From Bathyarchaeum sp965602795 (GTDB lineage Archaea > Thermoproteota > Bathyarchaeia > Bathyarchaeales > Bathyarchaeaceae): a stretch of DNA of 12,676 nucleotides. Location: assembly GCA_965602795.1 (NCBI GenBank), contig CBFCZR010000039.1, forward strand, positions 1-12,676, read 5' to 3'. The notes beneath the pieces are model-generated. The model did not search any database. It was not told where the DNA came from and saw only the letters and a program-made list of their open reading frames with translations. Positions 1-6,923 of the stretch are shown here, one piece after another. Made by a program: the position numbers and the translations under genes. Position 1 is the stretch's first letter, and each line of letters starts with the position of its first letter.

Positions 1-156
1 CTCCACAACCGCAACCCCCAATCCACTTCGCGCCGTAGGCATATCAGCCATAGACGCCCAAGAATCCTCAACTGCCCTAACTAAAGGTACATAAAAGGCT
101 GGCAGAACCAAAGAAAATGATGATAGTAGTGCAAGCAAGATTGCAGATTTTCTCAC
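1..156 (-). CDS. Secreted kelch-type protein, N-terminal fragment (runs off left edge)
   Basis: The frame is open from a GTG at 154-156 to the window edge, 52 codons without a stop. It begins with a clear signal peptide: MRKS, then a hydrophobic run (AILLALLSSFSLVLPAF), then a small-residue region ending near VRA. The mature part starts EDSWASMADMPTARSGLGVAVVE, split here as EDSWASMADMP and TARSGLGVAVVE, which resembles the first blade of a kelch beta-propeller (W-x-x-M-x-x-M-P-x-x-R); the glycine pair that should follow lies beyond the edge. GTG was chosen because GAGGGGGAG at 164-172 lies 7 bases upstream and GTGA overlaps the stop of the preceding gene by 4 bases, implying translational coupling. 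Kelch propellers are usually binding or scaffold domains, and galactose-oxidase-type enzymes share the fold, so the function is unknown. The signal peptide is seen directly; the kelch call is inferred from one partial blade. Confidence 0.72.
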   Translation of the reverse strand, partial: MRKSAILLALLSSFSLVLPAFYVPLVRAVEDSWASMADMPTARSGLGVAVVE

Positions 157-1118
157 TTGTCTGCTCCCCCTCGGCTCGTAGATAGTCTACGTCGGTAAAT
201 AACCATCATGGCTACAACTGCAATTAGACTAATCAGTAGGGGTGTCCATGAGGGAAACTCTGGGATTATAGTTGGTGCCATGAGTGGGTAGTTGTCTCTG
301 TTGTTTTCATCTATAACATATGGTGTGTCGCCTATTCCGTCTCCGTCTATGTCTGTTCCGTTGTAGTTGCTCCAGTGATTGCCTGTAACTCCGTCATCCC
401 AACTGTTCACTGGAGATGACCTCTCGTTTACTGCTGCGTGAACAGTGTTGTTGACGAAGTTATTATGATGAATAATGTTGTTATCGAAGTCAACACTAAC
501 GCCCACATTGTTGTCTGTTATATTGTTTCCAATTATTTGGTTATCGAATCCAGAAATCCAGATGCCCAGCCCATTTGCTGCAATACAATTTTCAGAAATA
601 ATGGTGCCTCCGCTCATGTACACAAAAATGCCCACACGGTTGCCGGTTATGTTGTTTCCAGAAATAGTGGTATCGCTTGCTCCAAATGTAATCCAAATCG
701 CATTTCCAGTGTCGGTCTTATGCCCAATGTCAGTGATGTTGTTTCCGATAATTGCGTTGTTTTCGCAGTATCCCATAATCCTGATTCCTTCACCTAAATG
801 CGTTATTTGCATATTCTTGATTGTCACGTTGCGCCTGTTTTCCAGCCATATTGCCGATATCTTTCCGTCTCCCTCAATTGTATAACCAGCACCATCAACC
901 ACAACATCATCTTTTTCCACAATAATGGACTGATTAACGATATTGCCAGTAAAAGTGTAGACGTCACCGTCTCTCAGAATCCTGTCTGTGCCCTCAACCG
1001 TTCCGTCAGTTCTAATGTAGATTTTATCCTCCGCCTTAACCATCCCGATTTGTGAAAGAGCACCCATAACCACAGAGAGAAACAGCAACAAAACAATAGC
1101 AGATGCGAATTTTTTCAA
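153..1118 (-). CDS. Secreted right-handed beta-helix protein with PEF-type C-terminal anchor (paralogue 2)
   Basis: This 321-residue exported protein has four parts in order: a signal peptide (MKKF plus hydrophobic core, cut probably after about residue 29, VKA); a parallel beta-helix body of roughly residues 60-235 with recurrent turns such as GNNITG, GNNITD and ENCIAANG; an acidic DIDGDGIGD loop near residue 255 resembling Ca-binding aspartate loops; and a tail PEFPSWTPLL, a membrane helix and YRRR. The repeats match the NosD/CASH-type beta-helix family, but nothing points to nitrous-oxide reductase maturation, so it should not be called nosD. Several N-x-S/T sequons suggest N-glycosylation outside the cell. 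The start is a TTG, fixed by GGGGAGG at 1125-1131 with 6-base spacing and a TTGA overlap with the upstream gene. Inference: a surface protein that binds or modifies carbohydrate or cell-envelope material. The substrate is not visible. Confidence 0.85.
   Translation of the reverse strand: MKKFASAIVLLLFLSVVMGALSQIGMVKAEDKIYIRTDGTVEGTDRILRDGDVYTFTGNIVNQSIIVEKDDVVVDGAGYTIEGDGKISAIWLENRRNVTIKNMQITHLGEGIRIMGYCENNAIIGNNITDIGHKTDTGNAIWITFGASDTTISGNNITGNRVGIFVYMSGGTIISENCIAANGLGIWISGFDNQIIGNNITDNNVGVSVDFDNNIIHHNNFVNNTVHAAVNERSSPVNSWDDGVTGNHWSNYNGTDIDGDGIGDTPYVIDENNRDNYPLMAPTIIPEFPSWTPLLISLIAVVAMMVIYRRRLSTSRGGADK
254..296 (-). repeat. Direct repeat copy A: DNA encoding the shared C-terminal tail
   Basis: This 43-bp stretch matches 1219-1261 at all but 5 positions by eye. 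It encodes the residues DNYPLMAPTIIPEF of beta-helix protein 2, at the entry to the PEF tail. The upstream beta-helix bodies of the two genes are far less alike at DNA level. Confidence 0.75.
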
Positions 1119-2188
1119 CGATTGCCTCCCCTCTTATTAGATTTGAACAATTTTCGTCTGTAAATAACTGACACCGCCATTACAGCAACTAACATAATCA
1201 GCAAGGGCGCCCAGAATGGAAACTCTGGGATAATAGTTGGTTCCATTAGTGGATAGTTATCAACAGCGTAGTCTACTCCCGATTCGATTTGGTAAGTGAA
1301 AATATAGTATGGTTCATCTCCTATACCATCGTCATTATTATCTGTGCCGTTATAATCGCCCCAGTAATTGCCCTCTGAACCGTTATCCCAAATGTTGGTG
1401 CCCCACATACACATGAGTTGTTCGTCATTATCAACAATGTCGTTTCTAAAGAAACTGTTCTGAGAACTGCCCTTAAGGAATATACCAGAGTTACTGTTGA
1501 ATGCAATAACATTATCGTGAATTGAATTGTTATCTGAATAGTAAAAAATCATTCCATCAGCATTGTCAACTATGTTATTTTCGTAAATGCTATTTTTGTT
1601 AGAATTTCCATGAAACTCGATTCCGCCTATGCTATTGGTAATGTTGTTTCTGAAAATGGTGTTTTCATTTGAGGTTGATTGAAGCTTAAAACCATAAGTG
1701 TTGCCGCTTAGATTATTCTCTGTTACTATGTTCTTAGAAGAGTTATTGAAAAGCAAACTAATTCGCTTATTACCAGAAAGGGTATTGTTAAAGGAGTTCT
1801 CTAGTTTGACGCTGCAATTACTTCCTGTTATTGTATTATCATTTCCATTAAGCACTGTAATGCCGAAAGGGGCATCAACAACCTTAATATTCCTGAGAAC
1901 AATGTCACTCCTGTTCTCTAGAAATATTCCCCCTTCATCCATTCCATGCAGAACATATCCTGAACCATCAACAGTAACTCCATCTTTCTGAATCACAATT
2001 TGACCGTAAATTTCACCAGTAAAAAAATACACTCCATCTTCTAACTTCAGTCCTCCGCCTTCAGTGGAACCATCACTTCTAACGTAAACACTCCCAATTG
2101 CATTCACAACCTCAACATTTGGAAAAGCAATTAATACCACACAGAGAATCAGCAGCAGTAGCACAGTAGCCCTTCTATTTCCCATCAT
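1115..2188 (-). CDS. Secreted right-handed beta-helix protein with PEF-type C-terminal anchor (paralogue 1)
   Basis: This is the first gene of the surface operon and a paralogue of the next one. Starting at the ATG at 2186-2188 gives 357 residues with a good signal peptide (MMGNRRAT, then a leucine-rich core, cut near VVNA). An in-frame TTG at 2212 would add eight residues that spoil the signal peptide; no strong ribosome binding site decides between them. The body, about residues 55-270, is a chain of short Asn-rich beta-helix turns (ENNLSGN, RNNITNS, ENNIVDN, RNDIVDN) of the NosD/CASH type. A GNYWGDYNGTD segment and the aspartate loop DNNDDGIGD follow, then the tail PEFPFWAPLL, a membrane helix and YRRK. 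The many N-x-S/T sites fit a glycosylated surface protein. The reading is visibly A+T-richer than the polymerase genes. The ligand or enzyme activity is unknown. Confidence 0.83.
   Translation of the reverse strand: MMGNRRATVLLLLILCVVLIAFPNVEVVNAIGSVYVRSDGSTEGGGLKLEDGVYFFTGEIYGQIVIQKDGVTVDGSGYVLHGMDEGGIFLENRSDIVLRNIKVVDAPFGITVLNGNDNTITGSNCSVKLENSFNNTLSGNKRISLLFNNSSKNIVTENNLSGNTYGFKLQSTSNENTIFRNNITNSIGGIEFHGNSNKNSIYENNIVDNADGMIFYYSDNNSIHDNVIAFNSNSGIFLKGSSQNSFFRNDIVDNDEQLMCMWGTNIWDNGSEGNYWGDYNGTDNNDDGIGDEPYYIFTYQIESGVDYAVDNYPLMEPTIIPEFPFWAPLLIMLVAVMAVSVIYRRKLFKSNKRGGNR
1219..1261 (-). repeat. Direct repeat copy B: DNA encoding the shared C-terminal tail
   Basis: This is the partner of 254-296, with 5 mismatches over 43 bp counted by eye. 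It encodes DNYPLMEPTIIPEF of beta-helix protein 1. Near identity confined to the anchor-proximal segment suggests a recent duplication with divergent bodies, gene conversion of the tail, or strong constraint on the sorting signal. Confidence 0.75.
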
Positions 2189-2232
2189 GGGCACCAGTAA
2201 TACCGCCCCCAACTAACAAGAAAAGGGTTTTT

Positions 2233-2248
2233 GTCAAGGTTTCTTGAC
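2233..2248. promoter_or_regulatory. 16-bp dyad GTCAA-N6-TTGAC, copy 1
   Basis: The sequence GTCAAGGTTTCTTGAC is an inverted repeat with arms that extend to 6 bp (GTCAAG/CTTGAC) around a 4-base centre. It lies about 45 bp upstream of the ATG of beta-helix protein 1 and matches copy 2 at 14 of 16 positions. Such a dyad fits an operator for a dimeric helix-turn-helix regulator. A hairpin in the RNA leader is the alternative reading. Confidence 0.5.
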
Positions 2249-2276
2249 CTATCAAAAAATACAGACAAAACTGTTA

Positions 2277-2292
2277 GTCAAATTTTCTTGAC
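2277..2292. promoter_or_regulatory. 16-bp dyad GTCAA-N6-TTGAC, copy 2
   Basis: The sequence GTCAAATTTTCTTGAC has perfect 5-bp arms and the same total length as copy 1, centred 44 bp away, close to four DNA turns. Two near-identical dyads in one 150-bp gap between a nusA stop and a surface-protein start suggest paired regulator binding sites. No bound protein can be named from the sequence. Confidence 0.5.
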
Positions 2293-2327
2293 AAAGCTTT
2301 GTTCAGCATTCTGCTAGCACTAACTAA

Positions 2328-2353
2328 AAGATAAAACACAGTCTGTTTATCTT
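2328..2353 (-). terminator. A+T-rich hairpin 3' of nusA, possible transcription end
   Basis: Perfect 8-base arms (AAGATAAA at 2328-2335, TTTATCTT at 2346-2353) flank a 10-base loop, 12 bases past the nusA stop. On the minus strand the hairpin is preceded by CGCGTTTTTG and followed by TTTTAG. Archaeal termination relies mainly on T-tracts, so the short T runs here are the stronger argument. The stem itself is weak. Confidence 0.35.
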
Positions 2354-2365
2354 ACAAAAACGCGT

Positions 2366-2803
2366 TTATGTTATGCTTACGTTTTGTATCTGGAAGTACC
2401 GTTTTGCTAGAAATCGGATTCTTTCTGCGTTTCTTCCGTTTTTGCCGATGGCTACGCCCTTGTCTTTAGGATTCACAGAGATTACAGCGATGGTTTTTCC
2501 GTCCATGCGCTCGGTTATGCGAACCTCGTCTACTTTGGCGGGTTTCAATGCGTTCTTAATGAATTGGGCAGGATTGTCTGAGTGCTCGATAACTTCGTGT
2601 TTTTTGCCGGTTATCCTTTCTAGGTAATGGATGTTTTTTCCTCGTTTGCCTATAGCCATGCCGATAGAGCCTTCCTTAACAACATAGATTATTCTGTTGA
2701 GGTCGCTGTCAACAATGCAGTCCTTCACTGTCGCGCCTGTTACACTCTGAAAAAGGGAGATGTAACGCATCTCGCGACTTGTCAATTTTATTCCGCTAGC
2801 CAT
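2366..2803 (-). CDS. nusA: Archaeal NusA-like transcription elongation/termination factor (two KH domains)
   Basis: This is the short archaeal NusA, which lacks the RNAP-binding N-terminal and S1 domains of bacterial NusA and consists of two KH RNA-binding domains. Using the ATG at 2801-2803 gives 145 residues, the usual archaeal size. The GxxG loops are GKRG at about residues 52-55 and GKNG at about 120-123, each followed by the KH helix (KNIHYLERI and RNAERIRFL). The start is decided by GGAGG at 2810-2814, 6 bases upstream; a longer frame from a TTG at 2818 would overlap rpl30e and place that binding site inside the gene. It begins one base after the rpl30e stop, so it belongs to the polymerase operon. 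The family is thought to bind nascent RNA at RNA polymerase during elongation. No missing motif is seen. Confidence 0.93.
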   Translation of the reverse strand: MASGIKLTSREMRYISLFQSVTGATVKDCIVDSDLNRIIYVVKEGSIGMAIGKRGKNIHYLERITGKKHEVIEHSDNPAQFIKNALKPAKVDEVRITERMDGKTIAVISVNPKDKGVAIGKNGRNAERIRFLAKRYFQIQNVSIT

Positions 2804-2804
2804 G

Positions 2805-3107
2805 CTAAGCCTCCGCAATCTTAAGGATTTTCGATTCTCCAGGTTCTCTTACGCTCAAAGCCGAAACCTCAAACGGTTTTCCGCATACAGCTCCTAAGTC
2901 TAAACTATCTCCGTTATAAATACTCACCGGAATCTTAGAAAGCTTACAATAATACTCTATTTCTTCTCGGGTTTTCTGGGGACAGTTTGAAGCAAAGATT
3001 ATGAGTTTAGCCTTTTTTGTTTTAGCACTTTTTAGGGCGCTGCTGGCTCCAAACTGAAGTTTTCCTGTTTTCGCTGTTGTGGCTATTGCTTTGTTGACAT
3101 CAATCAT
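2805..3107 (-). CDS. rpl30e: Large-subunit ribosomal protein eL30 (L30e)
   Basis: This 100-residue protein of the L7Ae/L30e/S12e RNA-binding fold belongs to the 60S-like archaeal large ribosomal subunit. It shows the family pattern: KTGKLQFGASSALKSAK near residues 13-29, then the strand and helix KLIIFASNCP, then EIEYYCKLSKIPV, and a C-terminal GKPFEVSALSVREPG. The length is normal. Its ATG overlaps the rpoA stop by 4 bases (ATGA) and there is only a purine-rich GAGAGAAGAAAG upstream rather than a clean Shine-Dalgarno, so translation probably depends on coupling to rpoA. The position between rpoA and nusA is the conserved archaeal arrangement and separates it from L7Ae paralogues. In other organisms eL30 also binds kink-turn RNA for autoregulation; nothing in this window shows that here. 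Confidence 0.94.
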   Translation of the reverse strand: MIDVNKAIATTAKTGKLQFGASSALKSAKTKKAKLIIFASNCPQKTREEIEYYCKLSKIPVSIYNGDSLDLGAVCGKPFEVSALSVREPGESKILKIAEA

Positions 3108-6100
3108 TCTTTCTTCTCTCTGTTACCTGTTGTCATGTAAAGGTCCACTAGTCCTGTTCCGATGGGTATTGATTGCCCAACTATAACGTTTTCGGTTACA
3201 CCCTTCAACGGATCACTTTCCCCTCTGAGAGCAGCCTCGATTATGTTGGGAACAGTAATCTCGAATGCAGCCCTAGCGAGAACACTGGACTTCTTTCCGC
3301 TGATTCCATGCCGCCCAATCTGCCTCACCCCACCCGTTGAAGTCATAATATCAGCCATCAACATAACGTGGCGTATGTCAACATCAAGACCCTGCTCCTC
3401 AAGAACACCAAGCGCTTCTTTAATCAACGAGTTACGGGCAGCCTCAATCCCAAGGGTTGCAGCGATTTCATGAACGTTATTGGTGGTTGTCCGCGTTGGA
3501 TCTATCCCCGCAATGTCAAGAACAGCAGCTAGGTTTGAACCGTCTGTTCTTATAACCCACTCTCCAGTCTCTTCTGTAACAAGAACTCTGCGGATGCTAG
3601 GTGCACCTTTAACATGCTGGGAGGGCAGTTTTGCCAACAGCTTCTTCATGTTCACCTGCTTTTTAGGTTTGATTGTTAACTGCTTTTTCTCAACATTCAA
3701 CTCGTAATTTGACATGCTCAAAATATTAGGCAGTTCCTCAGCCTCGATGCCACGCTCTGCCATCATGTCGGAATTAAGCTCGACAACAACTAAATCGCGT
3801 TCAGGGTCTATGTAAGGTTCGGTTTCTGATATGTCCCCTAACGTTGTGTCAATGATGTCGCGGGCGATCTCCGTTGCCTTTTCCTTGCTCTTCCGATGCT
3901 TCTTGTCAAGGTAAATTGTCATGACAGGAGTTGACGGGCTTCGTCTAGCATCAACTATCTCTATAAGCCGAGGCAATCCAAGAGTTACGTTCTGCTCTCT
4001 GACACCAGCGTAGTGGAACGTCCGAAGAGTCATCTGGGTTCCAGGCTCCCCAATAGATTGAGCAGCCACAATTCCCACAGCTTCTCCAGCTTCAACAAGA
4101 GCCCGCTCATAGTTCTCTAAGGTTAACTTGATGGCTTTATCCACGCCCTTACGACTTAACTTAGCCTTAGCTAAACCAGACTTCAACTCTTTAACAAGAA
4201 TCGGAGTCAACTGCCCTTCAACTTCTTTAAGGCGCTCTGCAACGTAATCTTTGGAGGCAGCTTTTTTCTCTTCCACCATGATTGTTACTTGGTCAATCAG
4301 ACGGCTGACGTTAACTGCTTTTCCATGATCGCTCTTAGCAGGGTCAACACCATCCTCTCCATACGTAAGTTGGATGATGTCGCCAGTAGAAGTGCGCACA
4401 GTTCCGTCGTACTCGATTCGAAGCTGCTCAAGCGCATTGATGAGTCGCCTCTGCATGTAACCGCTCTGCTGGGTTCTAACGGCTGTGTCAACCAGACCTT
4501 CACGACCACCCATGGCGTGAAAGAAATATTCAATGGGGTCTAAACCACTTTGATAAGACGCATACACGAAACCTCGAGCTTTGGGGGTGGGATCGCCAGG
4601 TTTGAAGTGTGACAGGGCTCTGTTGACGTAACCGCGCATTATCCTTTTTCCTCTTACAGCCTGTTGGCCTACAGAGGCTGCCATCTGACCTATGTTGAGG
4701 TTGGATCCTCGCGCTCCGGTTCTGGTCATGATTATGCCGGAATTCTCCAGCTCAAAGTCCTCGTCTGCAACTTTTCCAGCTTTGTCTCTGGCTTCTGCGA
4801 GTTCATTCATTACGTAAATTTCGAATGACTCGTTAAGGGTCTGACCGGGCAGCCTTGGTAGCGTGCCGTTTCGGTAATCTTCGATCAGTTTTTCTATGCG
4901 TTTCTCGATTATGTTCATGTTTCGTTTAATCTTCTTTTTAGCTGCGTCAGAGAGTTCAAGTTCGTCGTAGGAGAAGGTGAAGCCGCGCATACTTATGAAG
5001 ACCTTCAGAAGTTGAGTTACGCTGTTCAGGAACTTTCTTCCAGCTTGGGATCCATAATCTTTTATTATTCGATGTAAAAGGCTCTCCGATTGTTCAGCCC
5101 CGATGGAACGCCTGTCGATTAGTCCGCATTTCAGAACTCCGTCTTTAACAACCACGTAAGAGTCATATGGACATTTCTCGCATAGACACTTTTTGCAATT
5201 ACGGCAGATTGTTGATTTCAAAACGTAGTTCAGGTCCTTCGGAAGGAAGACACTGAATATCTGTTTTCCAGTCCAAAGAGGCGTGGGCTTTGTGATTTCT
5301 GGTTCAGGTAGAGGTCCATCGTAACCTGACGCTACAAGCAGTCTGCAGACCTCTTCCTTGGTTAGAACATTGGATTTTCTGGTGAAAAGATAAGATGCTG
5401 TTATGTAATCTCGAATAGCGCCTATGATGGGTCCCCCAAATCTGGGTGAAAGGATTTGGTCTTGGACCTGCATCAGAAGCCGCGCCTCGGTTTGGGCTTC
5501 TTCGCCTTGGGGCACGTGAAGGTTCATTTCGTCCCCGTCAAAGTCGGCGTTGTAGGGAGGGCAAACACACAGGTGCAGCCGGAATGTCTTATGCGGCAGA
5601 ACTCGAACGTAATGAGCCATTATGGACATTCGGTGAAGGGAGGGCTGCCGGTTAAAGATGGCAATGTCGCCGTCCATTAGGTGACGCTCTACAATGAAAC
5701 CCGTTTCCAGAGATTCGGCGACTTTTTCTCTTTCCACAACAAACTCTAACCTAACTCTTTTTCCGTCGGGTCTCACCACGTAGAGGGCGCCGGGGAATTT
5801 TTCAGGACCATTGATAATTAGTTTCCGCATCTCTTCGATGTTCCATAATGTAACCTTTTCAGGCATTGAAAGTCTCATGGCTATGGCTTGGGGAACGCCG
5901 ACCTCGTTGATGTCAAGGTTGGGGTCAGGTGAAATGACGGTACGCGCCGAAAAGTCTACACGTTTTCCGGAGAGGTTGCTTCGGAATCGTCCCTCTTTTC
6001 CTTTGAGACGCTGAGAGATTGTTTTGAGGGCTCTGCCTGAACGGTGTCGGGCAGGAGGAATCCCTGAAGCCTCGTTGTTGAAGTATGTTGTGCAGTGATA

Positions 6101-6922
6101 CTGAAGCAGCTCGGACAGGTCTTGGATGATAAGTGTGGGAGCGCCTGCCTCCATGTTTTCTCTGAGGCGCTGGTTGATTCGGATGATGTCCACGAGTTTG
6201 TGGGTTAAGTCGTCTTCGGATCGGATGCCTGATTCTAATGTTATTGAGGGGCGCACGTAAACTGGAGGAACAGGGAGAACTTGCAGAATCATCCATTCTG
6301 GCCTTGCAGTTGCGGGGTTAAACCCGAACAATTCAAGGTCTTCATCTGGTATCCGCTCAAGTCGTTCTCGGACCATGCTCTGTGTTAACCGCTGCGCTCC
6401 TTCATCTAAAATCTCGTAAAAACTTGTGGGTTTCGCAAACTCTATTTTTGCTTGTTGAGCCCCACAGTAGGGACAATCCTTTTTCTTTGCGTCCTTCAAT
6501 ATCTGTTTGTAAAGGTCGTTTGGAACTTCCCCAATCAATTGTTGAGTCCGCTTGATTTTAGCCTTAATCTTTTCAACACGGCTTTCAGGAAGCAGGATAT
6601 GCCCACAGTTTCTGCATGTAGCTTGGAGAAGCTTGTGGATTATCTTGGTGAACTCTATGTGGATGATTGGAACCGCTAGTTCTATGTGTCCAAAGTGGCC
6701 TGGGCACCTTATGGCCGTGTTTCCGCACGTTTTGCATCTTTGTCTGGGCTCAAGAGTTCCTAACCTGCCGTCCATAAGTCCAGAGGTAATTGGAGCTCCA
6801 TCCTCGTCGTAGGTGTCTGCGGTCTGTATCTCTGCAACGGATTGTCTGCGGATGTCTTGGGGGGAGAAAAGACCGAAGTAAAGTTCGTCGATAACTTTGT
6901 GAACAGTATTTTCTATTGACAT
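3104..6922 (-). CDS. rpoA: DNA-directed RNA polymerase subunit A, fused A'+A''
   Basis: This is the largest catalytic subunit (beta'/Rpb1 homologue), 1272 residues in one chain. N-terminal zinc sites are C63-x2-C66-x6-C73-P-G-H76 and C103-x2-C106 with C150-x2-C153. The active-site Mg motif NADFDGD lies at 458-464 (D460, D462, D464). A cysteine cluster occupies 573-584. The bridge helix (GGREGLVDTAVRTQQSGYMQ) is near 804-823 and the trigger-loop region (QSIGEPGTQMTLRTFHYAGV) near 954-973. In most archaea the gene is split just before the latter, giving A' and A''; here the reading is continuous with no stop or intein. AAGGAGAG at 6931-6938 precedes the ATG by 8 bases, and the gene starts one base after the rpoB stop. 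The length equals A' plus A'', so the protein looks complete and functional. Confidence 0.98.
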   Translation of the reverse strand: MSIENTVHKVIDELYFGLFSPQDIRRQSVAEIQTADTYDEDGAPITSGLMDGRLGTLEPRQRCKTCGNTAIRCPGHFGHIELAVPIIHIEFTKIIHKLLQATCRNCGHILLPESRVEKIKAKIKRTQQLIGEVPNDLYKQILKDAKKKDCPYCGAQQAKIEFAKPTSFYEILDEGAQRLTQSMVRERLERIPDEDLELFGFNPATARPEWMILQVLPVPPVYVRPSITLESGIRSEDDLTHKLVDIIRINQRLRENMEAGAPTLIIQDLSELLQYHCTTYFNNEASGIPPARHRSGRALKTISQRLKGKEGRFRSNLSGKRVDFSARTVISPDPNLDINEVGVPQAIAMRLSMPEKVTLWNIEEMRKLIINGPEKFPGALYVVRPDGKRVRLEFVVEREKVAESLETGFIVERHLMDGDIAIFNRQPSLHRMSIMAHYVRVLPHKTFRLHLCVCPPYNADFDGDEMNLHVPQGEEAQTEARLLMQVQDQILSPRFGGPIIGAIRDYITASYLFTRKSNVLTKEEVCRLLVASGYDGPLPEPEITKPTPLWTGKQIFSVFLPKDLNYVLKSTICRNCKKCLCEKCPYDSYVVVKDGVLKCGLIDRRSIGAEQSESLLHRIIKDYGSQAGRKFLNSVTQLLKVFISMRGFTFSYDELELSDAAKKKIKRNMNIIEKRIEKLIEDYRNGTLPRLPGQTLNESFEIYVMNELAEARDKAGKVADEDFELENSGIIMTRTGARGSNLNIGQMAASVGQQAVRGKRIMRGYVNRALSHFKPGDPTPKARGFVYASYQSGLDPIEYFFHAMGGREGLVDTAVRTQQSGYMQRRLINALEQLRIEYDGTVRTSTGDIIQLTYGEDGVDPAKSDHGKAVNVSRLIDQVTIMVEEKKAASKDYVAERLKEVEGQLTPILVKELKSGLAKAKLSRKGVDKAIKLTLENYERALVEAGEAVGIVAAQSIGEPGTQMTLRTFHYAGVREQNVTLGLPRLIEIVDARRSPSTPVMTIYLDKKHRKSKEKATEIARDIIDTTLGDISETEPYIDPERDLVVVELNSDMMAERGIEAEELPNILSMSNYELNVEKKQLTIKPKKQVNMKKLLAKLPSQHVKGAPSIRRVLVTEETGEWVIRTDGSNLAAVLDIAGIDPTRTTTNNVHEIAATLGIEAARNSLIKEALGVLEEQGLDVDIRHVMLMADIMTSTGGVRQIGRHGISGKKSSVLARAAFEITVPNIIEAALRGESDPLKGVTENVIVGQSIPIGTGLVDLYMTTGNREKKE

Positions 6923-6923
6923 T

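Noticed and set aside
438..1055. Three plus-strand frames opposite beta-helix protein 2
   Set aside because: Composition mirrors the Asn/Ile-rich repeats on the coding strand; no ribosome binding sites and no recognisable family.
153..2188. Annotation of the beta-helix genes as nosD (copper processing for nitrous-oxide reductase)
   Set aside because: Only the repeat fold is shared; there is no nosZ, nosF or nosY nearby, and the proteins are membrane-anchored surface types.
2233..2292. Repeated GTCAA dyads considered as a CRISPR array
   Set aside because: Only two copies, 16 bp long with a 28-bp gap, each internally symmetric; no further units.
5446..6296. Plus- and minus-strand frames within the rpoA active-site region
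   Set aside because: Shadows of the strongly conserved rpoA reading; composition rich in Arg/Ser with no domain.
3104..6922. Possible intein in rpoA because of the long reading
   Set aside because: The length equals A' plus A'' and all motifs are contiguous; no splicing-block residues seen.
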